Origin: an uncultured Oscillospiraceae bacterium
Lineage (GTDB): Bacteria; Bacillota; Clostridia; Oscillospirales; Oscillospiraceae
Length of the DNA: 10,598 bases
Assembly (NCBI GenBank): GCA_910577525.1
Contig: CAJTLI010000060.1
Coordinates: 1 to 10,598, forward strand
Reading direction: 5' to 3'
Program-made: the position numbers and the translations under genes
Part shown: one piece after another, positions 1 through 7,700 of the stretch
Layout of the letters: the number at the start of each line of letters is the position of its first letter
Numbering within the stretch: the first letter of the stretch is position 1
Notes under the pieces: model-generated
What the model saw: the letters and a program-made list of their open reading frames with translations, nothing else
Told to the model about the DNA's origin: nothing
Database searches by the model: none

Positions 1-2
1 CG

Positions 3-569
3 CTGTCTGGCCTTAACATTCCTGCCGGAAACATCTACTTGGATAAACAGAGCGGCAAAAATTTTGACCGGCCCGCTTACCAGCGCCTGCTCCGGAGGCT
101 GCGTTCCGGCGATGCGCTCTACATCCTGAGCATTGACCGGCTGGGACGTGACTATGATGAAATATTGGAACAATGGCGGATCATCACCAAGAAAAAGAGC
201 GCCGACATTGTGGTGCTGGACTTCCCCTTGCTGGACACCCGCGCCCGGTTGGAGGGGCAGGATTTGACAGGCCGGTTCGTTGCTGATCTGGTTTTGCAGA
301 TATTGGCCTACGTTGCACAGAAGGAGCGGGAAAACATCCGGCAGCGTCAGGCGGAGGGGATTGCGGCGGCAAAGGCGGCGGGACGGTGCTGGGGAAATCC
401 GGGCATTGAGCGTCCGGCGGAAGCGGACGATTACGCGATTCTTTGGCGGGAGAAAAAAATTTCACTGGAGGAAATCGGGCGGCGATTGGGCGTGTCCAGA
501 AGCACCGCATATCGCTTTGTAAAATTCGACAAAAATCACGGCGAAAAGTTTGGCGAAAATGACGATTAA
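3..569 (+). CDS. Small serine recombinase (resolvase/invertase family), 5'-truncated by the window edge
   Basis: The reading frame is open from base 3 and ends at TAA 567-569, giving 188 visible residues. A TTG at 39 is in frame, but the residues before it (LSGLNIPAGNIY) continue the family pattern, so the true start lies upstream, probably some 30-40 codons away. The catalytic serine and the first strand are therefore not visible. What is seen: DKQSGKNFDRPAYQRLL; then SIDRLGRD, whose two arginines match the active-site pair of gamma-delta resolvase; then the long E-helix (QKERENIRQRQAEGI); then a short C-terminal helix-turn-helix (SLEEIGRRLGVSRSTAYRFV). The family breaks and rejoins DNA through a phosphoserine intermediate at short dyad sites. 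The size fits a resolvase or invertase rather than a large serine integrase. A 233-base AT-rich gap follows. It could belong to a mobile element or control a nearby invertible segment; no partner site is proven. Confidence 0.9.
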   Translation: MSGLNIPAGNIYLDKQSGKNFDRPAYQRLLRRLRSGDALYILSIDRLGRDYDEILEQWRIITKKKSADIVVLDFPLLDTRARLEGQDLTGRFVADLVLQILAYVAQKERENIRQRQAEGIAAAKAAGRCWGNPGIERPAEADDYAILWREKKISLEEIGRRLGVSRSTAYRFVKFDKNHGEKFGENDD

Positions 570-601
570 AAAAATTGAAAAAACTGCCCCAATTCATACT
601 T

Positions 602-650
602 TGGACTGATACCGCAAAAAAAATTTGTGTGATAAAATACAGTCAGTCCA
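602..650. repeat. Inverted repeat TGGACTGA / TCAGTCCA
   Basis: TGGACTGA at 602-609 is the exact reverse complement of TCAGTCCA at 643-650, with 33 bases between. The spacer holds an A8 run and the candidate -10 element at 633-638. A separate 8-bp palindrome, TTTGCAAA, sits just downstream at 666-673. Seen: the exact match. Inferred: it may be an operator for the neighbouring regulator or part of a recombinase binding site. Eight bases in AT-rich DNA can also arise by chance. Confidence 0.4.
628..638 (+). promoter_or_regulatory. Candidate extended -10 promoter for the luxR-type gene
   Basis: TGTGATAAAAT contains TG-A-TAAAAT, an extended -10 element with the TG at 630-631 and the hexamer at 633-638. 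It is preceded by an A8 tract (616-623), and no good -35 lies 16-18 bases upstream, which is common for extended -10 promoters. Transcription would start near 645 and give a leader of about 155 bases to the ATG at 803, passing through the hairpin at 716-755. No better promoter was found between that hairpin and the gene. Confidence 0.35.
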
Positions 651-715
651 TAGCGGCGCAAGAATTTTGCAAAGTGTACTTGGAGAAACCAAAAGAGTTG
701 GGGGTTAAGACATAA

Positions 716-764
716 AAAATCCCCGGCATCACGCAACTGTGACACCGGAGATTTTCTATTTTTT
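716..764 (+). terminator. Rho-independent terminator-like hairpin upstream of the luxR-type gene
   Basis: Left arm 716-732 pairs with right arm 739-755 around the six-base loop GCAACT. Fourteen of 17 positions pair, with mismatches at 722/749, 727/744 and 728/743. The right arm runs into ATTTTCTATTTTTT (751-764), and the left arm is preceded by an A run, so it could act in both directions. It would end the recombinase transcript. It also lies only 38 bases before the next start codon, so it may instead be an attenuator in that gene's leader. Confidence 0.6.
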
Positions 765-802
765 GAAGCACACATGGGGAAATTTTCACAGGGAGGCGAG
801 GT

Positions 803-3151
803 ATGGATCAGAACATTGTATTAACGACTGAACTACAAGAAAAATTCAAGACGGCATGGGCACAGCGGCAGGTAATTTTCTTCAGCGCCCCCTGCGGCTG
901 CGGTAAAAGCGCCGCAGCTTCGGCCCTTCTGGAGCCGTACACTGTTTGCCGGTGGGATGCCCTGTCCGAACCGCTGGAACCGGCGCATAACTTCACCTGC
1001 GACGCGGTGCTTCTGGACAATTTGCAGGCCCTAAAAAGCCCGGACGCGCAGCAAGCCCTTCGCGCGCTGATCCTGGAGCGCCTCGAAACACATTTCGTTC
1101 TTTTGAGCCGTGGAGCTGTCCCCGGCTGGCTGGCGTCCTTCCGCTATGAGCGCCGGATGCAGGTCTTTGAAACCCAAAACTTGATGTTGGACCAGGAAAC
1201 AGCGGACAAACTGCTGTCGCTCTCCGGCATCTCCCCCACACCGGCAGAGATGTCCGCAATCCAAAAAAGCTGCAAGGGTTATCCGCTGGCCCTTGGCATC
1301 CTCTGCCACCAGATGCAGGGCGGCAGACCCTATGATGAAACCGTGGATGCGGATGTGCGGCGGGAGCTGTTCACCCATTTTCAAACAGCGGTGTACCGCC
1401 GCTTTAAGCCAATGACCCGCCGCCTGCTTCTGGACTTAGCCCCCTTTGAACCCTTTGACGTGGAGTTCGCCCGGATTCTCTCCGGAAACAGCCGCGCCGG
1501 GGAGCTGCTGGGTGAATTGCAGCAGGACACGTCCATGTTCCGCTATGACGATCTCCACCGCTGCCACTTCTGGCCTGTGTTCCGGCAATTCCTCCTTTGG
1601 CAGCAGGAACGGGAATATAGCGCCGAGGAACAAAACTGGCTCTATGGCCGCGCCGCCCTCTATTATGAACTGCACGACAACTATAAAAATGCCCTGGACT
1701 GCTACACCCGCTGCGGGGAGTATCAGAAGGTGTCCGAACTGCTGATCAAGAACAGTGAAGTTCATCCCGGCCTCGCCCACTATGACGAGATGGAGGACTA
1801 CTACCGCGCCCTGCCCAGGGAGCAGGTATTGTCCTCTCCTGCGCTGATGGCGGGGATGAGTATGCTTTCTTCCATCTGCATGGATTATGACGCTTCCGAG
1901 GCGTGGTATCTGGAACTGGAACGCTGCGCCGGACGGCTGAAACGGTCTGACGCGGACTACAAATCTGTTCGGGGCTGGCTGGCCTATCTGGACATCGCTC
2001 TGCCCCAGCGGAGTGTGGGCGACATTCTGTCCAAGCTCACCAATGTTGTAAGCCTGCTGTCCAGCAAGGAGATCGTCATGCCGGAGTTTTCTGTCACCAG
2101 CCGTCTGCCCAGCATTATGAACGGCGGCAAGGACTTCTGTGCGTGGAGCAGAGAGGATGACGATCTCTACCGCAAGTACCGTATCCCGGTGAGTTTCCTG
2201 CTGAAACGGGACGGCGTGGCGCTCCCGGAGTGCGCCATCGCGGAGAGTAAATTTGAAAAGGGCGAGGAAATATCCGGGCGGATGCTGGACCTGCTGGGCC
2301 GTCTGGAAAAAATTCAGAAGAAAGGGACCCCGGACATTGAATTTGCCCTGATCGGCCTGCTGGTGCGGCTGCGGATCGACCAGGGGGAGGCGGACCGGGC
2401 CATAGAGCATCTGGAGGCCCTGCGGGAGCGGTTTCAGCGGCCTGACTGCCAACGTTTCCTGCCCAACCTGGACGCGCTGATGTGCCGGATCGCCATGTAT
2501 CAGGGAAACGACGAGGCGGTTGACACATGGTATCGGGAAAAGGCCCCCAGAGACCTGCTGAAGCTGCGGGTAATGCTGCGCTACCAGTACCTGACCCGCG
2601 CCATGGTGGAGATCGTCTACGGCAAGTATCAGGAGGCGCTGTTGGTTATGGCTCCCCTGCGGCCCTACTTCAAAGCCGCCCACCGGGTGATGGACGGCAT
2701 CTACCTGGACCTGCTCACCGCCCTCTGCCAGTTCCGCTCAGGAGACGGCGGTTGGCAGGCGTCCCTGCGGGCCGCGCTGGATACCTGCCGGGACTATCGA
2801 TTCATCCGGCCCGTGTCCCAATACGGCGCGGCCATCCTGCCCCTGCTGGAAAAGGGAGGCTGGACGGCTGACCCGGCTTTCCTGGACCGCCTCACCGCCG
2901 CCGCCCGGAAGCAGGCGGCACAGTACCCGGACTTTCTGCGCTTCCGGGGGGACCTGCCGGAACCCCTTTCCCCAGCGGAGATGAACGTGCTGCGGCTTTT
3001 GTGCCACCACAAGAGCAACGCGGAGATCGGGGAGATTCTGGGTATCAAGCTGCCCACCGTGAAAACCTACGTCAGCGCCGTTTTGCGGAAGCTGGACGTG
3101 AAAAATAGGGGCGCGGTGAAGGACGCCGCCCTGAAACTGCATCTAATCTGA
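803..3151 (+). CDS. LuxR-family transcriptional regulator with N-terminal P-loop ATPase (MalT/LAL-like)
   Basis: This is a 782-residue protein starting at ATG 803, preceded by AGGGAGG (790-796) at six bases. The N-terminus has a Walker A motif, APCGCGKS (residues 29-36), a Walker B-like strand, DAVLLDNLQAL (67-77), and a sensor-like strand ending LLSR (100-103). These fit the STAND-type ATPase of MalT-like regulators. A long helical middle (about 270-700) without a recognised ligand motif resembles the TPR-like sensing arm of that group. The C-terminus (722-782) is a LuxR/GerE helix-turn-helix with SNAEIGEILGIKLPTVKTYV and RKLDVKNRGA. The family binds DNA when nucleotide and an inducer promote self-assembly. 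The inducer here is unknown. It is the first gene of a co-directional set, only 16 bases before the next gene, so the downstream cluster and its own promoter are the likely targets (inference). Walker B reads LLDN, where many relatives have two acidic residues. Confidence 0.88.
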   Translation: MDQNIVLTTELQEKFKTAWAQRQVIFFSAPCGCGKSAAASALLEPYTVCRWDALSEPLEPAHNFTCDAVLLDNLQALKSPDAQQALRALILERLETHFVLLSRGAVPGWLASFRYERRMQVFETQNLMLDQETADKLLSLSGISPTPAEMSAIQKSCKGYPLALGILCHQMQGGRPYDETVDADVRRELFTHFQTAVYRRFKPMTRRLLLDLAPFEPFDVEFARILSGNSRAGELLGELQQDTSMFRYDDLHRCHFWPVFRQFLLWQQEREYSAEEQNWLYGRAALYYELHDNYKNALDCYTRCGEYQKVSELLIKNSEVHPGLAHYDEMEDYYRALPREQVLSSPALMAGMSMLSSICMDYDASEAWYLELERCAGRLKRSDADYKSVRGWLAYLDIALPQRSVGDILSKLTNVVSLLSSKEIVMPEFSVTSRLPSIMNGGKDFCAWSREDDDLYRKYRIPVSFLLKRDGVALPECAIAESKFEKGEEISGRMLDLLGRLEKIQKKGTPDIEFALIGLLVRLRIDQGEADRAIEHLEALRERFQRPDCQRFLPNLDALMCRIAMYQGNDEAVDTWYREKAPRDLLKLRVMLRYQYLTRAMVEIVYGKYQEALLVMAPLRPYFKAAHRVMDGIYLDLLTALCQFRSGDGGWQASLRAALDTCRDYRFIRPVSQYGAAILPLLEKGGWTADPAFLDRLTAAARKQAAQYPDFLRFRGDLPEPLSPAEMNVLRLLCHHKSNAEIGEILGIKLPTVKTYVSAVLRKLDVKNRGAVKDAALKLHLI

Positions 3152-3167
3152 ACGAGGAGGACACTTT

Positions 3168-3893
3168 ATGGTATCGGATACCTTACAAATCGCCATCTGC
3201 GGCGATATGCCCGATATGACGGGGCGGCTGGCCTGCCGGGAGGATATTAGGTACTGCCTGTTCCAGGACAGTTGGGTGCTGCGGGACCGGCTGCTGGACG
3301 ATCAGGCCGAACCCATTGACCTCGCGCTGGTGGAGTCTGCCGGAGGCGCGGGGTTGTACCCGCTCTATTTCCGAGCGGCCAGAGATGACTGCCCAGTGCT
3401 TTTGGTGACGGACACCATCAGCGAGGCCGATATGGAGCCGGTGACAGAGCAGATCGACAGACTGCTCCATGAGAAGCGCCAGCGGCGGCAGTGGGAGAGG
3501 ACCAAACGCAGAGTGGAGCGGGAGGATACCCTCGCGCTCGACCCGGAGGCCGAGATGATCGACCAGGACGGCCTCCCCGGCCTGCGCCTGGGGGACATGG
3601 AGCGGTTTGCCGGGAACCCGGTAGAGGCGTGGCTTCTGCGGACATTGCGCGATGGGGAGCTGCGCCTGGACGATCTGCGGGCGCGGATGATCCGGGAAGT
3701 GATGCCGGAAATAAATCGTTACTTCTCGGAGCTGTGGCGCAATTGGGATGATGAAGAACCGCCAGTGGTTGAGAAAATGCGGCAGCGATTTTCCGAGGAG
3801 AGCTTGGAGCCAGAGGTCACTCTTGCCGGATTGTCCATAGCCGTATTTATTGAGGCGTTCAGCGGTTTTTTAGCGCGGGAGGACGTGGGATGA
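3168..3893 (+). CDS. Unrecognised 241-residue protein with degenerate receiver-like N-terminal domain
   Basis: The ATG at 3168 follows GAGGAGG (3154-3160) at seven bases, and the gene lies 16 bases after the LuxR-type gene. I do not recognise the family. Residues 6-100 read as alternating beta/alpha: LQIAICGD (6-13), DLALVES (51-57) and CPVLLVTD (75-82). This matches the start of the next gene (LRVALCG, DLMIVEA, CPLWLVND) in order and spacing. The pattern recalls a response-regulator receiver, with DLALVE standing where a receiver has its acceptor Asp, so Glu56 would replace it. No receiver-type Lys-Pro is seen. A very basic helix follows (102-120, EKRQRRQWERTKRRVER), then a helical C-terminal part (about 138-241) without a DNA-binding motif I can name. 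No signal peptide or membrane segment is visible, so it should be cytoplasmic. A partner or modulator role for the regulator is inference. Confidence 0.8.
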   Translation: MVSDTLQIAICGDMPDMTGRLACREDIRYCLFQDSWVLRDRLLDDQAEPIDLALVESAGGAGLYPLYFRAARDDCPVLLVTDTISEADMEPVTEQIDRLLHEKRQRRQWERTKRRVEREDTLALDPEAEMIDQDGLPGLRLGDMERFAGNPVEAWLLRTLRDGELRLDDLRARMIREVMPEINRYFSELWRNWDDEEPPVVEKMRQRFSEESLEPEVTLAGLSIAVFIEAFSGFLAREDVG

Positions 3894-3918
3894 CGGTGTG
3901 TATTAAAGTCCTTCCAGC

Positions 3919-3957
3919 AGGAGACAGCCGGTGCGTGAAAGGGGTGAGTTGCCAATG
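3919..3957 (+). promoter_or_regulatory. Two competing ribosome binding sites that decide the next start
   Basis: AGGAG (3919-3923) stands seven bases before an in-frame GTG at 3931. AAAGGGGTGA (3938-3947) stands seven bases before ATG 3955. I prefer ATG 3955 because it is an ATG, its site closely follows the 16S-complementary AAAGGAGGTGA pattern, and the domain shared with the upstream gene begins soon after it. GTG 3931 would add eight residues (MRERGELP). Confidence 0.5.
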
Positions 3958-4716
3958 GAACATCAAAACTTAAATCAGGAGCAAAAGCTCCGCGTGGCCC
4001 TTTGCGGCCCCCTGCCCAAGACGGAGCGCGCCCTGCTCCGGCGCGGGGACGTGGAGATCATACGGGATGATGATAACTTCAATCTCCTGATGGGAATGTT
4101 CAACGGCAAAACCGGCTGTGACTTGATGATCGTGGAGGCTCCCTACGGTCACGGCCTGCACAGTATGACCTGCCAAGTGGGAGAACATAAAACCTGCCCG
4201 CTATGGCTGGTGAACGATCCCCCGGACGAGGCCATTTGGTATAAGATCAACCTCCAGTTGGACGAAGTACCCGCAAAGAGGAAAGCGGCCCTTGAACAAG
4301 CAATCGCCGTGGGATCGCCCAGGCATGAAATCCTCATTTTAACGGACACCCCGGAGCGGCGCGGAGAACTGACCGGCTGGATGAAGAAAATCTATTCGGT
4401 GTGGAATGTGGCGCTCCCTCCGTTGAACGTCCCGGAGGATGTAAAGGGCTATCTGCGGGAGCTGCGCGGGCCGTGTGCGCCGCCGGAGGCCGTGGTGATC
4501 GCCATGGCGGGTGTGGACAGCCTCAAAGCCGCCGAGCATATCCGGCGGGTCTGGCCGAAGGTTGGAATGGTCTGGAGCTGCAACCTGGATTTTTCCCTGC
4601 AAGCCTACCATCTGAATGTAGACTGTTTTTTCCTGTTGGGCGAGGCCAACACGGGAACGCTGGGCATCGGTTTGAACCGCATATATCAGTACAATAAGCG
4701 AGGTAGCGAACAATGA
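3955..4716 (+). CDS. Unrecognised 253-residue protein with two tandem degenerate receiver-like domains
   Basis: Domain 1 (about 11-105) is related to the N-terminus of the gene before it: LRVALCG (12-18), DLMIVEA (56-62), GHGL (65-68), CPLWLVND (81-88). Glu61 sits where a receiver has its acceptor Asp. Domain 2 (about 124-240) resembles receivers of LytTR-type response regulators: EILILTDTPER (125-135), AVVIAMAGVDSLKAAEHIRRVWP (179-201, read in parts), then VGMVWSCNLDFSLQAYHL (203-220). In domain 2 the acceptor region reads VIAMAG with no acidic residue. The usual C-terminal Lys-Pro is replaced by LLGE (227-230). There is no output domain, signal peptide or membrane segment. The likely reading is a cytoplasmic, phosphorylation-independent protein-binding module. 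CpaE/TadZ-like atypical receivers are a known precedent for such loss, but no ATPase domain follows here. The stop overlaps the next start. The family is not recognised; the receiver reading rests on pattern alone. Confidence 0.8.
   Translation: MEHQNLNQEQKLRVALCGPLPKTERALLRRGDVEIIRDDDNFNLLMGMFNGKTGCDLMIVEAPYGHGLHSMTCQVGEHKTCPLWLVNDPPDEAIWYKINLQLDEVPAKRKAALEQAIAVGSPRHEILILTDTPERRGELTGWMKKIYSVWNVALPPLNVPEDVKGYLRELRGPCAPPEAVVIAMAGVDSLKAAEHIRRVWPKVGMVWSCNLDFSLQAYHLNVDCFFLLGEANTGTLGIGLNRIYQYNKRGSEQ
4700..4716 (+). promoter_or_regulatory. ATGA stop-start overlap with weak ribosome binding site
   Basis: The TGA at 4714-4716 ends the receiver-like gene, and the ATG at 4713-4715 starts the giant gene. 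GAGG (4700-4703) lies nine bases before the ATG, a weak and slightly distant site. This layout usually makes translation of the second gene depend on the first, so the surface protein is probably made only when the receiver-like protein is. Confidence 0.75.
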
Positions 4717-4787
4717 AAAGACGGATTTTAAGCATCATCACCGCTCTGGCCCTGTGCCTGAGCCTATGCCCCACCTGGGCGTTTGCG
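4713..4787 (+). other. Sec signal peptide of the giant protein
   Basis: Residues 1-25 have a basic start (MKRR), a hydrophobic core (ILSIITALALCLSLC) and an Ala-Phe-Ala ending at 23-25, a fitting signal peptidase I site before AEADP. The two Cys residues at 15 and 19 are inside the core and not followed by a lipobox-type mature end, so I do not read it as a lipoprotein. Confidence 0.88.
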
Positions 4788-7700
4788 GCGGAGGCGGACC
4801 CCGCCCTCTGCCCCCACCACCGGGAGCATACCGGGGAGTGCGTCTACATCGCCCCCACCGAGGGCCAGCCCTGCGGCCACCAGCACACAGCGGAGTGCTA
4901 CACTCTGGGGGTACTCCCCGACGCGGACGGCGGCGACCCCTACGAGATCGGCGCGGATACGGAGAACCTGCTGGACTGCCAGCACACCCATGACGAGGAC
5001 TGCGGCTATGTCCAGGGCGACCCAGGTGCGCCCTGCGGGTATGAGTGCCGCGTCTGCCCCATTGAGGACTTGATCGCCGCTCTGCCGGATGAAGTGACGC
5101 CGGACAACGCGGACAACGTGCGGGCACAGCTTGACCAAATCCTCGCCCTGTTCTCGGAATTGACCGAGGACGAACAGGGACAGATCGACCTGTCCCGCGT
5201 CTACGAACTGCAAGAGGCGCTGGACGGAGCCAATGACCCCATGCCAGCGGCGGAATCCGTGGACTGCCGGGAAGCGTCCTGGAATAACGGCGAAGTTATC
5301 TATACGGACAGAACCGAAACCTGTACGTCTGTTGAAAACAGCACCGAGGCAGTTACATGGAACGCGGGCTGGTACGCCGTCAGCGGCACCGTCACCATTT
5401 CCGAGCCCATCACCGTCAACGGCGCGGTGAACCTGATCCTGACGGATGGCTGCACCCTCACAGCGGAAAAGGGCATTGTAGTGACGAGCACCAACAGTCT
5501 GACCATCTATGCCCAGTCAGAAGATGGCGGGACGTTAAATGCCACCGGCACGGCTGACGATAGTGGTAATGCCAGCGCAGGCATCGGCGGTAGCACATCC
5601 TCCTTTGATAGCGGCAGCATCACCATTCATGGCGGCGTGATCAATGCGACCAGTGGTGCGTCTCGCTGGTATAGCGGCGCAGGTATTGGCGGCAGCACCC
5701 CCAGCTCTGGAAATGGCGGCAACAGTGGTGCCATCAAGATATATGGTGGTACGATCACCGCTGAGAGTACAGGATATACCACTGGCGCAGGTATTGGCGG
5801 CGGCGGTAGTGGCGGTACTGGAGACGGCGGTGCCGGAACTAATATCATCATCTACGGCGGCAGCATCACAGCGACATCTCACTCGACTGGTAATGGCGGG
5901 GCTGGTATTGGCGGCGGTAGTGGTCAACAAAATGGCGGCACCGGGGATGCTATTGCCATTCATGGCGGCGTAGTACGGGCCACAGGCGGCTCTTTGGGTG
6001 CGGGTATTGGCGGCGGTGGCGGTAGTAAGAAGAGCGGAGATGGCACCGTCACCATCAGCGGCGGCACTGTAACTGCTGTTGGAGGCAGCAATGCCGCAGG
6101 CATTGGCGGCGGCGGTGGGTATAGTGGTGACTATGGTATGAATATTACCGGCGGCACCGGCAGCGTCACCATTACCGGCGGCATTGTGGACGCTACAGAA
6201 AACGGAGGTGGCGCTTCCATCGGCAACGGCGGGAACACAACCGCAGCGGCGACCGTCAGCAAAACCAACGCCATCGTGTTTGAGAACGGCGCGGGCACTG
6301 TCTGCGGCGATGTGACCCTTAACGGGAGCTATCCTGTCCCCGCGGATTACACGCTGAACATCCCCGCCGGGGCCAGCCTGTCCGGGAGCGGAACTTTGAC
6401 CGGCGGCGGAACGTTTACCGCCGATTTGTCGGAGGATATGGTTTCTGTCCCCACCGATTTGTATTATAACGGGCATGACAGGTCAAATGACATAAAAACC
6501 CGGCTTTCCGACGGACTGACCCAGGGTATTGTGATTTGCGGCCAGACCTTTACGTTCAGCGGCTGGTCGGTGGAGGTCAGCAGGACAGACGATTCGCACT
6601 ATACTGCTACTTATACGAATACTGACAACTCCACCACTTTCCAGAAAACCATCACGCTCCAGCAGTCCGGCACGACGCTTGACGGCGCGGTAAAAACCTA
6701 CAACAGCGACACGCAGACTACTACTTTCACCGCCAGCGACACCATCACCGTCAAGGCCACGCCCACCGCAACCGGGCAGGCTCCGGCCAACTCCGCTATG
6801 TTTACGGCCAGCCTTGCCGCGCCCGCTGCGGGCCAGATGGCGGTGTTTGTGGGTGATACGCAGGTGTCCGCTCCTGCGGACAAAGGGGCGGACGGCAGCT
6901 ATACCATGACCGTCAGCGCCGCCGATGTGCTGACGCTGGGCGGGGTTGAGCCTAACCAGACCATCACTCTGACCGCGAAATTCGTAGGGAATAACAATAT
7001 GGCGGACGCGGCAGGGACGGTAAATATCAATATTTCCGCCGTTGCGAAGGTGGAGAAGTACGGCTCTACCACCTATGTGGGCAATTTGGAGGATGCGTTC
7101 AAAACGGAAAACGATGGTGCAACGATCACGCTGCTGGCGAATGTAACGCGGACAGAATATCTCCTCATCAGCATCGACTGCATTCTGGACCTGGGCGGGC
7201 ATACCATCACCTGCACAGGCGGCACAGCTGTCAGCACTTTCGGCCAAGCAAATGTGACCATTCAGGGTGCGGGCGAGGTTGTTTCTGCAAGCGGCACCGC
7301 TCTTGATGTGGGGGGAAATGTCACGCTGAAAGGTGGAACCTTTACCGGTGGGGGATCGCAATCTGCTGGTGTAAATGTCAATGATGAGAGCGGATCTCTA
7401 TCCGTCACCGAAAATGTAACCATACAGAACACAGGCGGCGGTTATGGATTGGCCGTCAGCAATGCACAGTCTGTTCAACTCTCAGGTGGAAAATACTCCG
7501 GGACGGCGGGGGCAATTGTCATAGTGAGCCAATCCTCCTCTCTCACCCTCGGCGGCCTGCTGGCCCACAGCGGCGACACCCGGTACGCCTATTTTGACGA
7601 AAGCGGCACAACCCCCTTTACGGGTGTGCTGGGCAATAAGTCGCTGACCGGCACAGTGACGGTGAAGAAGTGCAACCATACCGGCGAGGGTGTCTGTGAG

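Noticed and set aside
39..569. TTG at 39 as the start of the recombinase
   Set aside because: The frame stays open to the window edge, upstream residues fit the family, no ribosome binding site precedes 39, and the catalytic serine region would be missing.
602..650. Self-contained invertible promoter
   Set aside because: The arms are only 8 bases and the enclosed segment 33 bases, too small for known serine-invertase switches; kept only as a possible binding site.
1436..2683. 415-codon minus-strand open frame
   Set aside because: It lies inside the LuxR-type regulator gene, whose frame has clear Walker A and helix-turn-helix motifs; the antisense product resembles nothing.
3894..3954. A tiny gene in the 61-base gap between the two receiver-like genes
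   Set aside because: The space holds only two ribosome binding sites and the alternative GTG start of the next gene; no separate frame of useful length is present.
5577..6215. Regular repeats that might suggest a CRISPR array
   Set aside because: The conserved part is a 15-base in-frame codon motif with varied codons, and the spacers themselves encode repeated strands; it is a protein repeat.
5535..7361. Two minus-strand open frames of 313 and 292 codons
   Set aside because: Both are antisense to the beta-helix region of the giant gene and show Ala/Gly/Thr or Arg/Gly-rich shadow composition without a domain.
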